DNA of 64,000 bases from Pseudocolwellia sp049933045 (GTDB lineage Bacteria > Pseudomonadota > Gammaproteobacteria > Enterobacterales > Alteromonadaceae): contig NZ_CP187926.1 of NCBI RefSeq assembly GCF_049933045.1, forward strand, positions 3,720,001-3,784,000, in the 5' to 3' direction. The notes below the pieces were generated by a model. That model ran no database searches, was not told the origin of the DNA, and worked only from the letters and a program-made list of their open reading frames with translations. The translations under genes and the position numbers were made by a program. This document shows, piece after piece, positions 42,656 to 55,040 of this stretch. Position 1 is the stretch's first letter. Each line of letters opens with the position of its first letter.

Positions 42656-44008
42656 CTATCTTGAACCTGCATAAGGGTCTTTTGAGCCTGTACTTTGTGG
42701 GTTAGGCTTACGAGCTCCTCCACCTTGTACTTTATGGCTTGAGTTTTTACTTTTAGGTTTATGTCCGCGAGCATTTTCACCAGAACGTTGACCATCTTTA
42801 TGTTCAAAGCTAGCTTTAGGTTTTTTAGATTTATTAGCCTTTAATGGGCGTAAAGTTCTAGATTCAGGCAACTCGTTAAATGGTGCAAAACCTTCGTGGA
42901 TATCACGAGGAATAAACTTCTGCATAACGTGTTGAATGTCATTTAATAAATCTATTTCATCTGAACAAACTAATGAAACCGCATGACCACTTGCGCCTGC
43001 ACGACCTGTTCTACCAATTCTATGTACATAATCTTCTGGTACATTCGGTAATTCAAAGTTAACCACTTGTGGTAATTGATCAATATCGATTCCGCGCGCA
43101 GCAATATCTGTAGCAACTAATACACTGATACTACCTTCTTTAAAGTTAGCTAAAGCTTTAGTACGAGCTCCTTGGCTTTTATTACCATGAATAGCTGCAG
43201 CTTTAATGCCTGCACCTTCTAACGTTTTTGTTAACTTGTTCGCGCCATGTTTAGTTTTCATAAACACAAGAACTTGTTGCCAGTCGTTATCTAAAATTAA
43301 TTTAATTAATAGATCAGGCTTCTTCTTTTTATCAACAGGATAAACCAGTTGCTCTACACTTTCTGCTGCACTGTTTTTTGGTGTTACCGAAATTTCAACA
43401 GGGTTATTAACTAAACCACGAGCAAGATCACGAATATCATCAGAGAAAGTCGCTGAGAATAATAAGTTTTGTCTTTGCTTAGGTAAGAAAGATAGGATTT
43501 TTTTGATATCGCGAAGAAAGCCCATATCAAGCATTCTGTCAGCTTCATCTAATACTAAGATTTCAAGTTGATCGAAACGAATCGCTTTTTGGTTATACAA
43601 ATCTAATAATCGACCCGGCGTAGCGATAACAATATCTGCACCTTGACGTAATCTCATCATTTGAGGATTTATTTTAACTCCACCGAATACTACGGTAGAA
43701 CTAAGAGATAAATATTTGCTGTATGTTTCTACATTCACTGCGATTTGAGCCGCTAGTTCACGTGTAGGAGTTAAGATTAAGCTTCTCGCTTGATTAGTCT
43801 TAACTTTTTGACCTTTAGATAATATTTCTAAAATAGGTAATGTAAAACCAGCTGTTTTACCTGTACCCGTTTGAGCTGCAGCCATAACGTCTTTTCCAGA
43901 CAATACGGCAGGAATTGCTTGCTCTTGAATAGGGGAAGGTTTTTCATAACCTTTTTCAGATAAAGCGGTCAATATTTCTGTCGAAAGGCCTAAAGATGTA
44001 AAGCTCAT
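42656..44008 (-). CDS. rhlE: DEAD-box RNA helicase, RhlE type, second gene
   Basis: The 450-residue helicase has all core motifs (YEKPSPIQEQAIP, AQTGTGKT, PTRELAAQ, DEAD, SAT, HRIGRTGRAG) and a long basic C-terminal tail (about 375-450) with Lys, Ser and Gly repeats that probably binds RNA. It is about half identical by eye to the helicase at 38313. Two RhlE-type helicases are common in cold-adapted alteromonads. Confidence 0.92.
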   Translation of the reverse strand: MSFTSLGLSTEILTALSEKGYEKPSPIQEQAIPAVLSGKDVMAAAQTGTGKTAGFTLPILEILSKGQKVKTNQARSLILTPTRELAAQIAVNVETYSKYLSLSSTVVFGGVKINPQMMRLRQGADIVIATPGRLLDLYNQKAIRFDQLEILVLDEADRMLDMGFLRDIKKILSFLPKQRQNLLFSATFSDDIRDLARGLVNNPVEISVTPKNSAAESVEQLVYPVDKKKKPDLLIKLILDNDWQQVLVFMKTKHGANKLTKTLEGAGIKAAAIHGNKSQGARTKALANFKEGSISVLVATDIAARGIDIDQLPQVVNFELPNVPEDYVHRIGRTGRAGASGHAVSLVCSDEIDLLNDIQHVMQKFIPRDIHEGFAPFNELPESRTLRPLKANKSKKPKASFEHKDGQRSGENARGHKPKSKNSSHKVQGGGARKPNPQSTGSKDPYAGSR

Positions 44009-44218
44009 AATTTTCTCAATGCATAATGCACCGCCAATTGCGGCGCTGAAGCTTACATTATAGCTGTTATTAAGGCAATTTACCTAGATCGTCGCTACCA
44101 TTAATTCATTATTACAATATAGGCTAAGGGCTTACTTATATAAAAGATAAATTACTGTTAAAATCAAATAAATGGATTTATTCAAAAGTCATTATCTCAA
44201 TGATATTAAAGGTATTTC

Positions 44219-45835
44219 ATGCTTGACGCTGTTTGTTATAACAAGAACATTTTAATTATTGATGGTGTTCGCCAGTCACGAGAAATTTTAAAACAATTTG
44301 CACAGAGTATTAATGCTTTACGTATTGATACCAGTCAGCATGCGCCTGATATTATTAATAAATGTGAGAATGTTGATTACGATGTTATTTTGCTGGGTTA
44401 CGACCTTGGCGAAGATCGAAAAAATGGCCAACAGATCTTAGAAGAGTTACGTGTTAAAAATGTAATATCACGTCATTGCGTAGTCATAATGATCACAGCC
44501 GAAATATCACAAGCTATGGTTCTCGCAGCTTTAGAACATAAACCCGATGATTATTTAACTAAACCTTATACTTTAGGCACTATTTCATCGCGCCTAGAAA
44601 AATGCTTAATCAAAAAACAAGCTATGGCTCCAGTTTATGTAGCGATGGATGAATATGATTACGCTAAAGTAATAACACTATGTAATAAGATGGTGAGAAA
44701 AAATAGTTTATATAAGCATGAGTGTTTAGGAATAATTTCAAGACAATATTATGAACTTAAGCAATATGATCTCGCTAAAAAGATATACCTTGCTTACGAG
44801 AGTGAAGAAAATTGTCAGTGGGCGATTATTGGGTTAAGTAAAATAGCGATTATTAATAAAGATTACGAACTTGCTAAAAGTTATTTATTAACAGTTATAG
44901 ACGATTATCCTCATTACCTTTCTTCTTATGATTGGTTAGCTAATACACACGAGCTACTTAATGAACCTATAGAGGTTGAAATAACCTTAGAAAAAGCCAT
45001 TCATGTATCTCCACGTTCTGTAATGCGTTTAAAACGATATGCAGATCAATGCTTAGCAAACAAAAACTATGAAAATGCGACTACGGCTTATAGTAATACT
45101 CACGATTTAGCCTACCATTCAATTCATAGAAAACCTGAGAATACGATAAACTTTGCTGAAGCATTATTAGAATATGCAGATCAGTTGTCTGTATTTCAAA
45201 TCAAACAATTAAATATTAAAGCCTTTAGTGCTTTGAAGAAAATGACTCACGACTTTAAACTTCCTGAGTTGAAAGTATTGTCTTTATTAATATCTTCTCG
45301 ATTACACAATAAAGTTAAAGATTTTACCTTAGCTTCAACATCACTAAGCGAAGCCGAGCGTTTACTCAGTAAAGTTAATACTGAATATTCTCCTAAGGGA
45401 TCGTTATCTATAGCAAAATCACTTATATCTATGGATAAAAATGATTTAGCAAACAAGCTTATAACGACTCTAGCTCAATCTCATCCTGATGATTCAGAAC
45501 TTATGTCTGATATATCTAAAATGATTAATCAGCCAATCAGTGACCAGAATAAGATTGATGCTCAAATTGCATTAGAAACAGGCACAAACTTATATCGTGC
45601 TGGTGAATATAGTTTAGCGATTGATAAGTTAAATAAGGCGTCTTTACTCTTCCCAAATCATATTGGAATTAAGCTTAACTTGTTTCAAGCAATACTCATA
45701 TCGAGAGAAACAGGTGTAGAAAGAGATCGAGATATAGAACAGTTGGGTATTTTAACGAAAGAGTTTAGTAAATTATCAGAAAATACTGAGTCATATAATA
45801 GATATCAGAAATTAAAGAATAGATTGAACGATTGA
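44219..45835 (+). CDS. TPR protein with degenerate receiver domain
   Basis: The 538-residue protein has an N-terminal receiver-like domain (about 8-130) and then TPR-type helical repeats (about 135-530; DYELAKSYLLTVIDDYPHY and YSLAIDKLNKASLLFPNH fit the pattern). In the receiver the phosphoacceptor position reads DVILLGYDLGEDRKNG, with Gly60 where Asp is expected; ITAE and LTKP, the Thr and Lys positions, are kept. Related receiver-TPR proteins in Shewanella and Vibrio have CDYNLGxGKDGQQ with Asp. It is therefore probably not phosphorylated there. Its role is unknown. Confidence 0.8.
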   Translation: MLDAVCYNKNILIIDGVRQSREILKQFAQSINALRIDTSQHAPDIINKCENVDYDVILLGYDLGEDRKNGQQILEELRVKNVISRHCVVIMITAEISQAMVLAALEHKPDDYLTKPYTLGTISSRLEKCLIKKQAMAPVYVAMDEYDYAKVITLCNKMVRKNSLYKHECLGIISRQYYELKQYDLAKKIYLAYESEENCQWAIIGLSKIAIINKDYELAKSYLLTVIDDYPHYLSSYDWLANTHELLNEPIEVEITLEKAIHVSPRSVMRLKRYADQCLANKNYENATTAYSNTHDLAYHSIHRKPENTINFAEALLEYADQLSVFQIKQLNIKAFSALKKMTHDFKLPELKVLSLLISSRLHNKVKDFTLASTSLSEAERLLSKVNTEYSPKGSLSIAKSLISMDKNDLANKLITTLAQSHPDDSELMSDISKMINQPISDQNKIDAQIALETGTNLYRAGEYSLAIDKLNKASLLFPNHIGIKLNLFQAILISRETGVERDRDIEQLGILTKEFSKLSENTESYNRYQKLKNRLND

Positions 45836-45897
45836 ATAAATAAGGAATAAATGAAGTTTTAAGGATTTAAAATAAGAATATATAGAAAAGAAAGAAG

Positions 45898-45982
45898 TGG
45901 TGGAGGGAGGTGGATTCGAACCACCGAAGGCTGAGCCATCAGATTTACAGTCTGGTCCCTTTGGCCACTCGGGAACCCCTCC
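45898..45982 (-). tRNA. tRNA-Tyr (anticodon GUA)
   Basis: The 85-base gene starts GGAGGGG, pairing with TCCCTCC before A-CCA. The anticodon stem-loop AGACTGTAAATCTG carries GTA, and the long variable arm and GTTCGAATC T-loop fit tRNA-Tyr. CCA is encoded. It lies 32 bases after the second 5S gene on the same strand and is presumably co-transcribed. Confidence 0.96.
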
Positions 45983-46014
45983 ACGGGGTAACCTATCTCT
46001 AGGTTGAAATAGAC

Positions 46015-46130
46015 GCTTAGCAATGTCCTACTCTCACATGGGAACTCCCACACTACCATCGGCGCTAACACGTTTCACTTCTGAGTTCGGAATGGGATCA
46101 GGTGGGGCCATGTCGCTATTGTCGCTAAAC
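46015..46130 (-). rRNA. rrf: 5S rRNA, second (distal) copy
   Basis: About 116 bases, nearly identical to the copy at 46223-46338, differing only in the terminal stem (GCTTAG/CTAAAC against GCCTAG/CTAGAC). The conserved CCGAACTCAGAAGTGAAAC is present. It lies downstream of a hairpin that looks like a terminator. Confidence 0.95.
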
Positions 46131-46182
46131 AAAAAACTTTAGAAGTTAAATAACTTAATAAATTAACTAACTTCTAGAGTTT

Positions 46183-46212
46183 AAAAGCCCGTTACATCAG
46201 CAACGGGCTTTT
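46183..46212. terminator. Terminator-like hairpin between the two 5S genes
   Basis: AAAAGCCCGTT and AACGGGCTTTT are perfect arms with an 8-base loop, giving a GGGC stem and TTTT on the - strand. It looks like the natural end of the rRNA operon, yet a second 5S gene and tRNA-Tyr follow it. Confidence 0.7.
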
Positions 46213-46222
46213 ATAATTAGAA

Positions 46223-46338
46223 GCCTAGCAATGTCCTACTCTCACATGGGAACTCCCACACTACCATCGGCGCTAACACGTTTCACTTCTGAGTTCGGAA
46301 TGGGATCAGGTGGGGCCATGTCGCTATTGTCGCTAGAC
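46223..46338 (-). rRNA. rrf: 5S rRNA, first (proximal) copy
   Basis: About 116 bases with the universal 5S core CCGAACTCAGAAGTGAAAC and closing stem GTCTAGCGAC/…TAGGC. It follows the 23S gene by about 250 bases. Confidence 0.96.
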
Positions 46339-46388
46339 AAAAACTGTACTTGTTAAATTAATAACAAGATTTAAAATCTTAGAAAGCT

Positions 46389-46444
46389 GACGTACAGGAT
46401 GTACTAATATCGCAATGCCATGGATGGCAGGAGCGATGGACGTC
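46389..46444. repeat. Nested GGA-loop hairpins in the 23S-5S spacer
   Basis: GTACA-GGA-TGTAC (46392-46404) and TGCCAT-GG-ATGGCA (46416-46429) are perfect short stems. The second is enclosed by ATCGC (46409-46413) / GCGAT (46433-46437). GACGT (46389) and ACGTC (46440) could close the whole. A third hairpin, GGTGTA-GGAA-TACACC on the - strand, lies at 46506-46521. Confidence 0.55.
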
Positions 46445-46587
46445 CTATACAATGTTCAATATAAATACATTTTAATCTCTTATTCGCACATTTTATATAC
46501 GCGATGGTGTATTCCTACACCTACCTCTCGGTAATTTTGTCAAACTTCATACAATTCACTTCATAGCCAAAACTATTTAGGTGTTGT

Positions 46588-49483
<2,896 letters not shown>

Positions 49484-49755
49484 ATACAACCCTAAATAGT
49501 CTCGAAAGATATTCAGTACAAGAAGGTGACAAAACCTTCCCAATTGTAAAGTCTGACATTTTCACGCACACAAAGTGTGTCTTGAATAAGAGTTGATAAA
49601 ACCTTACGGTTTTATCGGGTTGATTACATTTCCGAGGAGGAAACATAATCACCATTATTACTTCCCGATAAAAGAAGTAACAACAGCTTGGTATTTATAA
49701 CGTACAAACAACAGCGCGACACCGTTGAGTGCTATATAAATACCGGTATTTATAT

Positions 49756-49780
49756 CAGCTTTCCAGATTGTTAAAGAATC
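49756..49780 (-). promoter_or_regulatory. Antitermination boxA in the 16S-23S spacer
   Basis: On the - strand GATTCTTTAACAATCTGGAAAGC contains the boxA core TTCTTTAACAAT, the same 12 bases as in the leader boxA at 51876-51887. It lies 270 bases ahead of 23S. Confidence 0.75.
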
Positions 49781-49891
49781 AATTTCCAGTACGCATTCGA
49801 CTGAAAAATTTGGTTTAAAAAACCAAATTTAAACCATCTCATTTTACACGTTGAGATACGTTAAATTTGGTCTCTTTCTTTAAAGAAGAAG

Positions 49892-49967
49892 TGGTGGAGC
49901 TAAGCAGGATCGAACTGCTGACCTCCTGCGTGCAAGGCAGGCGCTCTCCCAGCTGAGCTATAGCCCC
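49892..49967 (-). tRNA. tRNA-Ala (anticodon UGC) in the 16S-23S spacer
   Basis: 76 bases, GGGGCTATAGCTCAGCTGGG to TAGCTCCACCA. The anticodon loop CCTTGCACG carries TGC. CCA is encoded. No tRNA-Ile accompanies it in this spacer. Confidence 0.97.
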
Positions 49968-50012
49968 TTATATTGCTATAAGAGCTGTACACTTCTTCAA
50001 TTTCGTTATCAG

Positions 50013-50032
50013 GCAATTTGTGTGAACACTCA
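50013..50032. repeat. 16S processing stem, 3' side
   Basis: GCAATTTGTGTGAACACTCA is the perfect 20-base inverted partner of 51846-51865 on the other side of the 16S gene. Together they form the stalk cut by RNase III in the precursor. Confidence 0.8.
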
Positions 50033-50079
50033 GAAAGTACATTTGCATGTAAATTCCATTAAAACGTTTTACTTCAAGA

Positions 50080-51625
<1,546 letters not shown>

Positions 51626-51717
51626 ATAAATCGTTTGTGTAACCTCATCGCAAGCGATGTGTTACTGCTCAATGAATTCTGTCGTGTTACCTACATAAGT
51701 AGATAACTACATAAAAC

Positions 51718-51747
51718 GTATGATTTGATATAAATATCAAATCATAC
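51718..51747. repeat. Perfect 14-bp hairpin in the rRNA leader
   Basis: GTATGATTTGATAT-AA-ATATCAAATCATAC lies between boxA and the 16S gene. The core GATATAAATATCAA recurs at 51796-51809. It is inside the transcribed leader, so it would fold in the RNA; a processing or anti-termination role is possible. Confidence 0.6.
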
Positions 51748-51845
51748 TTTTTTGTGTGACATTCAACATAAGCTGTTTTACGTCTTCCTAAACACTGATA
51801 TAAATATCAAGTAAAAAGGCCGACTATGTAAAATCAATCTTAATG

Positions 51846-51865
51846 TGAGTGTTCACACAAATTGC
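51846..51865. repeat. 16S processing stem, 5' side
   Basis: TGAGTGTTCACACAAATTGC is the perfect inverted partner of 50013-50032 (see there). Confidence 0.8.
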
Positions 51866-51875
51866 ATGATAACTA

Positions 51876-51887
51876 ATTGTTAAAGAA
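51876..51887 (-). promoter_or_regulatory. Leader boxA of the rRNA operon
   Basis: TTCTTTAACAAT on the - strand, identical to the core of the spacer boxA; it would bind NusB/S10 for antitermination. Confidence 0.7.
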
Positions 51888-51960
51888 ATATTCTCATTGA
51901 GAATAAAGAGGTTAATCGCATTCGTTAAGCTCTTGTTGCTGCAGGCCTTGCCTGAAGCGA

Positions 51961-51995
51961 GATGCGCATTCTACGCAACTCAGTTTTGATGTCAA
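51961..51995 (-). promoter_or_regulatory. rRNA promoter P2
   Basis: TTGACA (51990-51995), 16-base spacer, TAGAAT (51968-51973), then GCGCATC. The 16-base spacer and GC-rich discriminator are features of stringently controlled rRNA promoters. AT-rich sequence just upstream fits an UP element. Confidence 0.85.
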
Positions 51996-52163
51996 CAACT
52001 TTTTGAATTCTTTTGATTTAATTTCAAATCAAATTCTAAGTTATCTCATGTCTAATTAATCAGTTAAGCTTAACTAAACAGTTCAAAACTCTCACTTCGC
52101 TATCCATATTAAGTGAAACAAGTATTTCCTATACTTGGCTTCTCTTGGTTTCCCTTAAGAAGT

Positions 52164-52198
52164 GGAGCGCATTTTAGAGATTTCTGAGGGTACGTCAA
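52164..52198 (-). promoter_or_regulatory. rRNA promoter P1
   Basis: TTGACG (52193-52198), 16-base spacer, TAAAAT (52171-52176), then GCGCTCC. The layout is the same as P2, 203 bases upstream of it. Confidence 0.75.
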
Positions 52199-52410
52199 CA
52201 CTTATTTGATAATTAATGTTTGTTTGCTTTATTTTCGTACAGACCACGGTTTTATTGCTTTCTTTACGAACATATAGTGCATTTAAAGAGCGTTGAACCC
52301 CTCCTTAATATGGCTTATATTGGGTATCTATTTTCATTTGAATGCTTTTTTAGTTGTTTTTGTCCTATTAGATTTAAATAACTTTGATAAAACTGGAACA
52401 TTTTCTCGAT

Positions 52411-52953
52411 ATGAACACTTTAAATATTAGATCTTTTAAAAATACCTCCCCTACGTTTGGAAAAAATAACTATATTGATTCGTCTGCTGTTCTTATTGGA
52501 GATATTAGAATAGGTGATGAAGTGAGTATTTGGCCATTAGTTGCCATTAGAGGTGACGTTAATCATATTGTTATTGGTGATAGATCAAATGTACAAGATG
52601 GTTCGGTATTACATGTTACTCATAAAAATAAGAAGAATCCTGAAGGTTACCCACTAATCATTGGAGATGATGTAACTATTGGGCATAAATGTATGTTGCA
52701 TGGTTGTACTGTAGGTAATCGCATCTTAGTAGGTATGGGCGCTATTATTATGGACAATGCTGTTGTTGAAGATGATGTGTTTATTGGTGCGGGTACGCTT
52801 GTTCCTCCTGGCAAGGTATTAAAGAGCGGTTACTTATATATGGGTAACCCTATGAAACAAGCGAGAGAACTTACTGAAGCTGAGTTAGGCTTTTTAAAGA
52901 AGTCGGCTGAAAATTATGTTCAATTTAAAAATGAATATTTAGCAGAGGTATAA
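52411..52953 (+). CDS. Gamma carbonic anhydrase family hexapeptide-repeat protein
   Basis: The product (180 residues from ATG 52411; a TTG at 52384 would add nine) is a left-handed beta-helix with hexapeptide repeats (IGDIRIGDEVSIWP, NVQDGSVLHVTH, VTIGHKCMLHGCTVG). The three metal His of the gamma class are present (LHVTH, IGHKC, MLHGC). Proteins of the YrdA/CaiE type share these; carbonic anhydrase activity is often low or unproven. Its position beside aroE/DUF1488 is conserved in gammaproteobacteria. Confidence 0.92.
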   Translation: MNTLNIRSFKNTSPTFGKNNYIDSSAVLIGDIRIGDEVSIWPLVAIRGDVNHIVIGDRSNVQDGSVLHVTHKNKKNPEGYPLIIGDDVTIGHKCMLHGCTVGNRILVGMGAIIMDNAVVEDDVFIGAGTLVPPGKVLKSGYLYMGNPMKQARELTEAELGFLKKSAENYVQFKNEYLAEV

Positions 52954-52965
52954 GTAAGCTCTACA

Positions 52966-53193
52966 TTAATTCATATCAAGCTCTATTATACTATTGATTG
53001 GTTCGTTTGATTCGAGCCAATCTTCTATCTCACATTCCCAATCAAACTTATTATCTTGAGTAAGTTGCTCAGGTAATATCTCGCTAGCTATTTTTATTAT
53101 AATTTTTTCACCTGACAGCATAGCGGTACATTGCCAGTATTTGTTTTCATGATGATATTCGTGATCATCATTAATGATAATTGCTTGGTTCAT
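52966..53193 (-). CDS. DUF1488 family protein
   Basis: The 75-residue protein has the usual DUF1488 features: MNQAIIINDDHEY start, W-containing strands YWQCTAMLSGEKIIIKI, and the C-terminal IEDWLESNEPI. The family is typically encoded between aroE and the gamma carbonic anhydrase gene in gammaproteobacteria, as here. Function unknown. Confidence 0.75.
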   Translation of the reverse strand: MNQAIIINDDHEYHHENKYWQCTAMLSGEKIIIKIASEILPEQLTQDNKFDWECEIEDWLESNEPINSIIELDMN

Positions 53194-53276
53194 GCGAAGA
53201 CTTCAATGTTGGGGTGAGTATATAGATATACTCACTAATACTTATAATACGGGCTTAGTAATAAGAACTTAGCTAT

Positions 53277-54104
53277 TTAAACCGAGTTCAGGTTATTTAG
53301 CTCTTCTCGTAATTGGCTCAAAACGTTATCGGTTTTTGGACGTACATTTCGCCATAGATAAAAACTCTCTGCAGCTTGCCCTACTAACATACCTAAACCA
53401 TCAATAACCTGTTTTGCTTCACACTCTGTAGCCATTTTAAGAAATGGCGTTAGTTCTTTTCCGTAAGTCATGTCATAACAAATAGTATTTGCGGTTATGA
53501 TTTTCTCTGAAATAGGTACTCCACTTCCTGACAACCCTGCTGATGTGGCATTAATGATCAGATCGAACGCTTCTTTATTAGCATCTTCAAATGACATGGC
53601 TTGTATAGGTTGATCGCTATATTGCTCTGCTATAGCTTCAGCTTTTGATACGGTTCGATTTGCTATGGTTAGCTGTTTTGGGTTTTGGTGCAATAAAGGT
53701 AATACAACACCTTTTGATGCCCCGCCAGCGCCTAGTAATAAAATACGACTGTTTTCTAATTTAACATTTTGAGATAGAAGATCATTCACTAGACCTACGC
53801 CATCGGTTGTATCACCATAAATTTTACCGTTTTTAAACGTTAGTGTATTAACTGCACCCGAAAATTTGGCATGCTCAGACAGTTCATCACACATTGCCAT
53901 GGCTTCTTCTTTAAAAGGAGCAGTAACGTTTGCGCCCTTACCTCCTGCCTTAATAAATACTTTGACGGTTTCTTCAAAAGCGTCTAATTCTGCAAATTGA
54001 ATTTTATATTCAATATTTTGATTTGTTTCTTTAGCGAAGGCTGTATGAATAGTTGGAGATTTAGATTGTTTTATTGGGTTACCGTAAACGAGATACTGAT
54101 CCAT
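53277..54104 (-). CDS. aroE: Shikimate dehydrogenase (NADP)
   Basis: The 275-residue enzyme begins MDQYLVYGNPIKQSKSPTIH, the substrate-binding SKSP motif, followed by GANVTAPFKEEAM (catalytic Lys in the NVTxPFK motif), the NADP loop LLLGAGGASKG with NRT for NADP selectivity, and the end DGLGMLVGQAAESF. It reduces 3-dehydroshikimate to shikimate in the aromatic amino-acid pathway. Confidence 0.96.
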   Translation of the reverse strand: MDQYLVYGNPIKQSKSPTIHTAFAKETNQNIEYKIQFAELDAFEETVKVFIKAGGKGANVTAPFKEEAMAMCDELSEHAKFSGAVNTLTFKNGKIYGDTTDGVGLVNDLLSQNVKLENSRILLLGAGGASKGVVLPLLHQNPKQLTIANRTVSKAEAIAEQYSDQPIQAMSFEDANKEAFDLIINATSAGLSGSGVPISEKIITANTICYDMTYGKELTPFLKMATECEAKQVIDGLGMLVGQAAESFYLWRNVRPKTDNVLSQLREELNNLNSV

Positions 54105-54152
54105 GATGACTTCTATTTAATGCAATTTTTTTCAGCTTAAATCAGATACGAA

Positions 54153-54182
54153 AAAAAAGCATCGACTTATCGATGCTTTTTT
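54153..54182. terminator. Terminator after ompW
   Basis: AAAAAAGCATCGA and TCGATGCTTTTTT are perfect 13-bp arms with a 4-base loop, with T runs on both strands. It lies between the ompW stop and the aroE start, both - strand. Confidence 0.9.
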
Positions 54183-54220
54183 AGATGAAATTGGTTTAAA
54201 CATATTATATAAAAGGTTAT

Positions 54221-54898
54221 TTAGAACTTATAACCAAGCATTACTGAATACACCATAGGGTCTATATCTATATCGGCTTTACCAATACTCTCTCCACCAA
54301 CATCAAATGTAGCTTCTGTTGCAATATCAATATAACGAGCAGAAAAGTTAATATGAAATTTATCATTTAACAAATAGTCCACTCCAACTTGAAAAGACAA
54401 GCCTACTGATGAATCTAACTCTAAGTTACTTAAGCCTAGTTCTTTTGGAGCCTCTTCAAACCCTTCGTCGAAAAATATGGTGTAGTTAACTCCAACACCA
54501 ACATAAGGCTTAATCACAGACTGCGTATCAAAATAATATAATACACTTAAGGTTGGTGGTAGTTGCTTTGCCTCAGCTAATCTTAAGCCATCTACATTTA
54601 AAACTGAGTTTTTATCATGAATAGTTACATCATGTGCAAACGGAGTTGCTGCTAATAATTCTACTGCGATGTTATCAGTGTAGAAATATAAGAAGTTTAA
54701 GCCTAGCTGTGTACTATCATCTGCGGTTAATGTCATTGTTGAATCTGCGCCAGCAAGTATAACAGCAGCATGATCACTGTCTGGATTCACATTGGTTAAA
54801 CCACCACGAACAACAAAGTCGCCAGCTTGATAATCAGCGCCATAAGAAGAAGCAGTAAGAATTGAAAGAAGAGTGAGTGTAAGTATATTTTTTTTCAT
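54221..54898 (-). CDS. ompW: OmpW family outer-membrane protein
   Basis: The 225-residue protein has a signal peptide (ASSYG-AD, about residue 20) and an eight-stranded barrel pattern with the OmpW signatures FLYFYTDNIAVELLAATPFAHDV, LPPTLSVLYYF and VGVNYTIFFDE, ending in a terminal aromatic F (YSVMLGYKF). OmpW proteins pass small hydrophobic compounds. It is transcribed alone with its own terminator. Confidence 0.92.
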   Translation of the reverse strand: MKKNILTLTLLSILTASSYGADYQAGDFVVRGGLTNVNPDSDHAAVILAGADSTMTLTADDSTQLGLNFLYFYTDNIAVELLAATPFAHDVTIHDKNSVLNVDGLRLAEAKQLPPTLSVLYYFDTQSVIKPYVGVGVNYTIFFDEGFEEAPKELGLSNLELDSSVGLSFQVGVDYLLNDKFHINFSARYIDIATEATFDVGGESIGKADIDIDPMVYSVMLGYKF

Positions 54899-55040
54899 GA
54901 TTATTCCCTTTAAATTAATGAAGCCATTTTAAAGGGAATAATTAAATAGAATTTTGATTTAGCTCAAGTTATTAGGTTCAACTTAACTCTTGTTAATAGG
55001 TAACTAAACGATACCTGATCTAAATCAAGTTAAAGGTAAG

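Larger units (their letters stand above)
51626..52410. other. Leader and promoter region of the rRNA operon, and start of gamma carbonic anhydrase gene
   Basis: This 785-base stretch contains both rRNA promoters, boxA, the 5' processing arm and a 14-bp leader hairpin. The upper 200 bases must hold the + strand promoter for the carbonic anhydrase gene; none was assigned. Confidence 0.6.

Noticed and set aside
45859..46071. 70-codon frame across tRNA-Tyr and 5S
   Set aside because: It lies over two stable RNA genes and has no independent support.
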